Source: an uncultured Hyphomonas sp.
GTDB taxonomy: Bacteria > Pseudomonadota > Alphaproteobacteria > Caulobacterales > Hyphomonadaceae
Reading direction: 5' to 3'
Length of the DNA: 64,000 nt
NCBI RefSeq assembly: GCF_963678875.1
Contig: NZ_OY787456.1
Location: forward strand, 620,001 to 684,000
Of this stretch, positions 62,090-64,000 are shown one piece after another (position 1 is the first letter of the stretch; every line of letters starts with the position of its first letter). The notes under the pieces are model-generated. The model was not told where the DNA came from, made no database searches, and was given only the letters and a program-made list of their open reading frames with translations. The translations under genes and the position numbers were made by a program.

Positions 62090-63739
62090 TTATGCGTCCC
62101 GGAACCGGTTCGTGATCGGGTAGCGGCGGTCGCGGCCGAAATTCTTTCCGCCGATCTTCACGCCCGGCGGGGCCTGGCGACGTTTGTATTCGGCGATGTA
62201 GAGCAGGTGCTCGATCCGCTTCACCACGGCGGCGTCATGTCCGCGGGCGATGATGTCTTCCACGTCTTCCTCGCCTTCCACCAGGCCGCGCAGGATATCG
62301 TCCAGCACGTCATACGGGGGCAGGGAGTCCTGGTCGGTCTGGTCTTCGCGCAGTTCCGCGCTTGGCGGCTTGGTGATGATCCGCATCGGGATCACTTCGC
62401 CGCCCGGGCCGAGGGCGCCCTGCGGCACGGCCGTGTTACGCCAGCGCGCCAGTTCGAACACTTCGGTCTTCCAGAAATCCTTCAGCGCATTATAGCCGCC
62501 GCACATGTCGCCATAGAGCGTCGCATAGCCGACCGCCATCTCGCTCTTGTTGCCGGTCGTCACCACCATGTGCCCGAACTTGTTCGACAGCGCCATCAGC
62601 GTCACCGCGCGCAGGCGGGACTGGATGTTCTCTTCTGTGGTATCTGGAGTCGTATCGGCAAAGGCCTCGCTCAGCATCTCGTCCAGCGCGTTCACGCCGG
62701 GACGGATATTGATCGTGTCATAGCGCGCGCCCAGCGCCTCTGCACAAAGTTTTGCGTCCTCCAGACTGTCAGAGGACGTATATTTCGACGGCAGCATCAC
62801 GCACCACACGCGCTCCGGCCCCAGCGCGTCGACGGCGATCGCCGCCGTCAGCGCGCTATCGATGCCGCCGCTCATGCCCAGCACCACGCCGGGGAAACGG
62901 TTCTTGTTGACGTAATCGCCGAGCGCCATCACCGCCGCGCGGTATTCGGCCTCCCAGCCGCTGGTCAGCTCCACTTGGGCGTCGCTCGTGAACTGGTGCG
63001 TCTCGCCATCATAGGAGACCAGCGCCGTGCCCGTGACGAAATCGCCGAGCAGCTGGTGCTCCGTCCCGTCGAAATCGACGGCATAGCTCGCCCCGTCGAA
63101 GACCAACTCGTCCTGCCCGCCCACCTGGTTCACGAACAGGTAGGGCACGCCGGTCTTGGTCCAGGCGGAGAAGCTCGTGTGCCGCTCCACCTGCACGGTG
63201 CGGCGCCACGGGCTGCCGTTCGGCACGATCAGCATTTCCGCGCCCGCCTCGGCCAGCGCAGAGGGCACGCGCGGATACCAGATGTCCTCACAGATCGCGA
63301 TGCCGCACTGGATGCCGTTCAACTCGAACACGGGCAGGGGGCCTTCGCCCGCATCGAAGATGCGCTTCTCGTCGAACACGCCATAGTTCGGCAGCTCGCG
63401 CTTGTCATAGCGCCCGGCCACTGCGCCATCTTTCAGCAGCACGGCGGAATTGTGCCGTTTCTTGCCGTCCATCCAGGGGCTGCCGATGATCACGGCCGGG
63501 CCGCCAGCCGTCTCCGCGGCGAGGGCCTGAACCGCCTTCATGGAGTCTTCCACGGCGGCCGGTTTCAGCACCAGGTCCTCGGCCGGATAGCCAAGGATGA
63601 ACAGTTCGGAGAGGACAAGCAGGTCAGCGCCCTTGTCCTTCGCCTCGGCATACGCCCCGCGCGCCAGCTCAAAGTTCCCCTTGATGTCCCCCACCACAGG
63701 ATTGAGCTGCGCGACCAGGATTTTCAGATTTTTGCTCAT
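62090..63739 (-). CDS. nadE: NAD+ synthase, glutamine-hydrolysing
   Basis: A 549-residue two-domain enzyme forming NAD+ from nicotinic acid adenine dinucleotide, ATP and glutamine. The nitrilase-type glutaminase domain (about 1-260) has LVLSELFILGYPAEDL (catalytic Glu), a Lys near 110, and QCGIAICEDIWYP with the nucleophile Cys. The synthetase domain (about 270-549) has VLGMSGGIDSALTAAIAVDA (SGGxDS), VTTGNKSEMAVGY and YGDMCGGYNALKDFWKTEVF. The start at MSKNLKILVAQLN was chosen; a Met three codons earlier is possible. The terminal motif matches the short (about 540-560) proteobacterial form. Monocistronic. Confidence 0.95.
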   Translation of the reverse strand: MSKNLKILVAQLNPVVGDIKGNFELARGAYAEAKDKGADLLVLSELFILGYPAEDLVLKPAAVEDSMKAVQALAAETAGGPAVIIGSPWMDGKKRHNSAVLLKDGAVAGRYDKRELPNYGVFDEKRIFDAGEGPLPVFELNGIQCGIAICEDIWYPRVPSALAEAGAEMLIVPNGSPWRRTVQVERHTSFSAWTKTGVPYLFVNQVGGQDELVFDGASYAVDFDGTEHQLLGDFVTGTALVSYDGETHQFTSDAQVELTSGWEAEYRAAVMALGDYVNKNRFPGVVLGMSGGIDSALTAAIAVDALGPERVWCVMLPSKYTSSDSLEDAKLCAEALGARYDTINIRPGVNALDEMLSEAFADTTPDTTEENIQSRLRAVTLMALSNKFGHMVVTTGNKSEMAVGYATLYGDMCGGYNALKDFWKTEVFELARWRNTAVPQGALGPGGEVIPMRIITKPPSAELREDQTDQDSLPPYDVLDDILRGLVEGEEDVEDIIARGHDAAVVKRIEHLLYIAEYKRRQAPPGVKIGGKNFGRDRRYPITNRFRDA

Positions 63740-63763
63740 GAAGAGCATTTAGGCCGCTGCGGG

Positions 63764-63826
63764 AGGATTAGCAATCGGTCCTGTGGACCGATTGCCCCGC
63801 AGCAGGCCCAAGCGCAAGCGCAGGGC
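63764..63826 (-). repeat. Dispersed box-plus-hairpin element, copy 2
   Basis: Read on the minus strand: the same 23-bp box (63804-63826), 8 bases, an 11-bp hairpin (GCAATCGGTCC arm, three-base loop, 63771-63795) and TAATCCT. The hairpin sequence differs from copy 1 but the pairing is complete. It lies 31 bases after the GGDEF gene's stop. Confidence 0.85.
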
Positions 63827-63857
63827 GATGTGGGGGAAGCAAACCCTAACACGTGCC

Positions 63858-64000
63858 TCAGGAGGCAATGGCATGCAGCGTGTCTGGCGTCAGGTTCTGG
63901 AAAAAGCGGGTCTGGTTGCGACCATTCCGTTTTGAGGCATAGAGCGCGGTGTCGGCTGCGCGGCGCAGTGATGGTTTGTCCTTTGCATCGAACGGGGCGC
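63858..64000 (-). CDS. GGDEF diguanylate cyclase, C-terminal end (partial)
   Basis: The last 46 codons of a gene that continues past the window edge. The visible sequence reads RRAADTALYASKRNGRNQTR near its middle, the conserved ADxALYxAKxxGRN end of GGDEF domains, followed by a 16-residue tail. The catalytic GG(D/E)EF and any sensor part are outside the window, so whether it makes cyclic-di-GMP cannot be checked. GCCTC-CT-GAGGC at the stop is a small self-pairing segment. A dispersed repeat element follows. Confidence 0.75.
   Translation of the reverse strand, partial: APFDAKDKPSLRRAADTALYASKRNGRNQTRFFQNLTPDTLHAIAS

Overview
The window is a compact chromosomal segment of an alphaproteobacterium, high in G+C and with genes packed on both strands. 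Evidence for this placement is a CckA-type hybrid kinase, a thrB-rnhA arrangement, radC next to map, a GltX2-like glutamyl-tRNA synthetase, an HWE-family bacteriophytochrome and biotin-dependent acyl-CoA carboxylases. I infer the Hyphomonadaceae (Hyphomonas-like), but that rests on overall protein style, not on a search. No phage, transposase, CRISPR or plasmid genes are visible.

Layout. 1-6.5 kb: the 3' part of cckA, a small membrane protein, a methyltransferase, two alpha/beta hydrolases and an acid-phosphatase lipoprotein. 6.6-13.3 kb: a nitronate-monooxygenase-like enzyme, two tandem paralogous lipoproteins, the divergent selD/selU pair for 2-selenouridine in tRNA, and the overlapping thrB-membrane-membrane-rnhA operon. 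13.3-21.5 kb: two paralogous MFS transporters, radC, a cupin lipoprotein, map, a serine hydrolase and a CinA-like protein. 21.5-31.7 kb: a crotonase plus thiolase pair, tRNA-Leu(UAA), an MlaC-like protein, alanine dehydrogenase, a CPA2 antiporter, a TorF-type porin, an SDR and a two-TM K+ channel. 31.8-37.6 kb: pccA, four consecutive DUF805-type membrane proteins, lipB and tRNA-Leu(GAG). 37.6-46.3 kb: a TPR protein and a MarR regulator around three copies of one operator-like palindrome, an acyl-CoA dehydrogenase, a heme oxygenase-bacteriophytochrome operon, mgtE and a membrane-tethered GH24 lysozyme. 46.3-59 kb: a leucine/isovalerate degradation region with ivd (liuA), mccB (liuB), a liuC-type hydratase and mccA (liuD), interrupted by a hybrid kinase, a cNMP-binding patatin, a flavodoxin-fold reductase and an EF-hand protein. 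59-64 kb: a small hypothetical, gltX, a lipoprotein, glutamine-dependent nadE and the 3' end of a GGDEF protein.

Two metabolic themes link the genes. One is acyl-CoA catabolism: the crotonase/thiolase pair, PccA, two acyl-CoA dehydrogenases and the liu genes, which together take leucine as far as HMG-CoA, although no HMG-CoA lyase is present here. The other is signalling: CckA, the phytochrome, a second hybrid kinase and GGDEF.

The least explained material is noncoding. A two-copy dispersed element has a constant 23-bp box followed by a hairpin whose sequence differs but whose pairing is kept (59068-59123 and, inverted, 63764-63826). A branched structure follows tRNA-Leu(GAG). A four-unit 10-bp array lies at 3633-3672. 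Several hairpins sit directly on ribosome-binding regions (mgtE and the 53.7-kb reductase), and a mutually exclusive hairpin pair precedes liuC. I found no obviously new multi-gene defence or biosynthetic system; the best candidates for novelty are these repeat families, the tandem cysteine-patterned lipoproteins and the DUF805 quartet.
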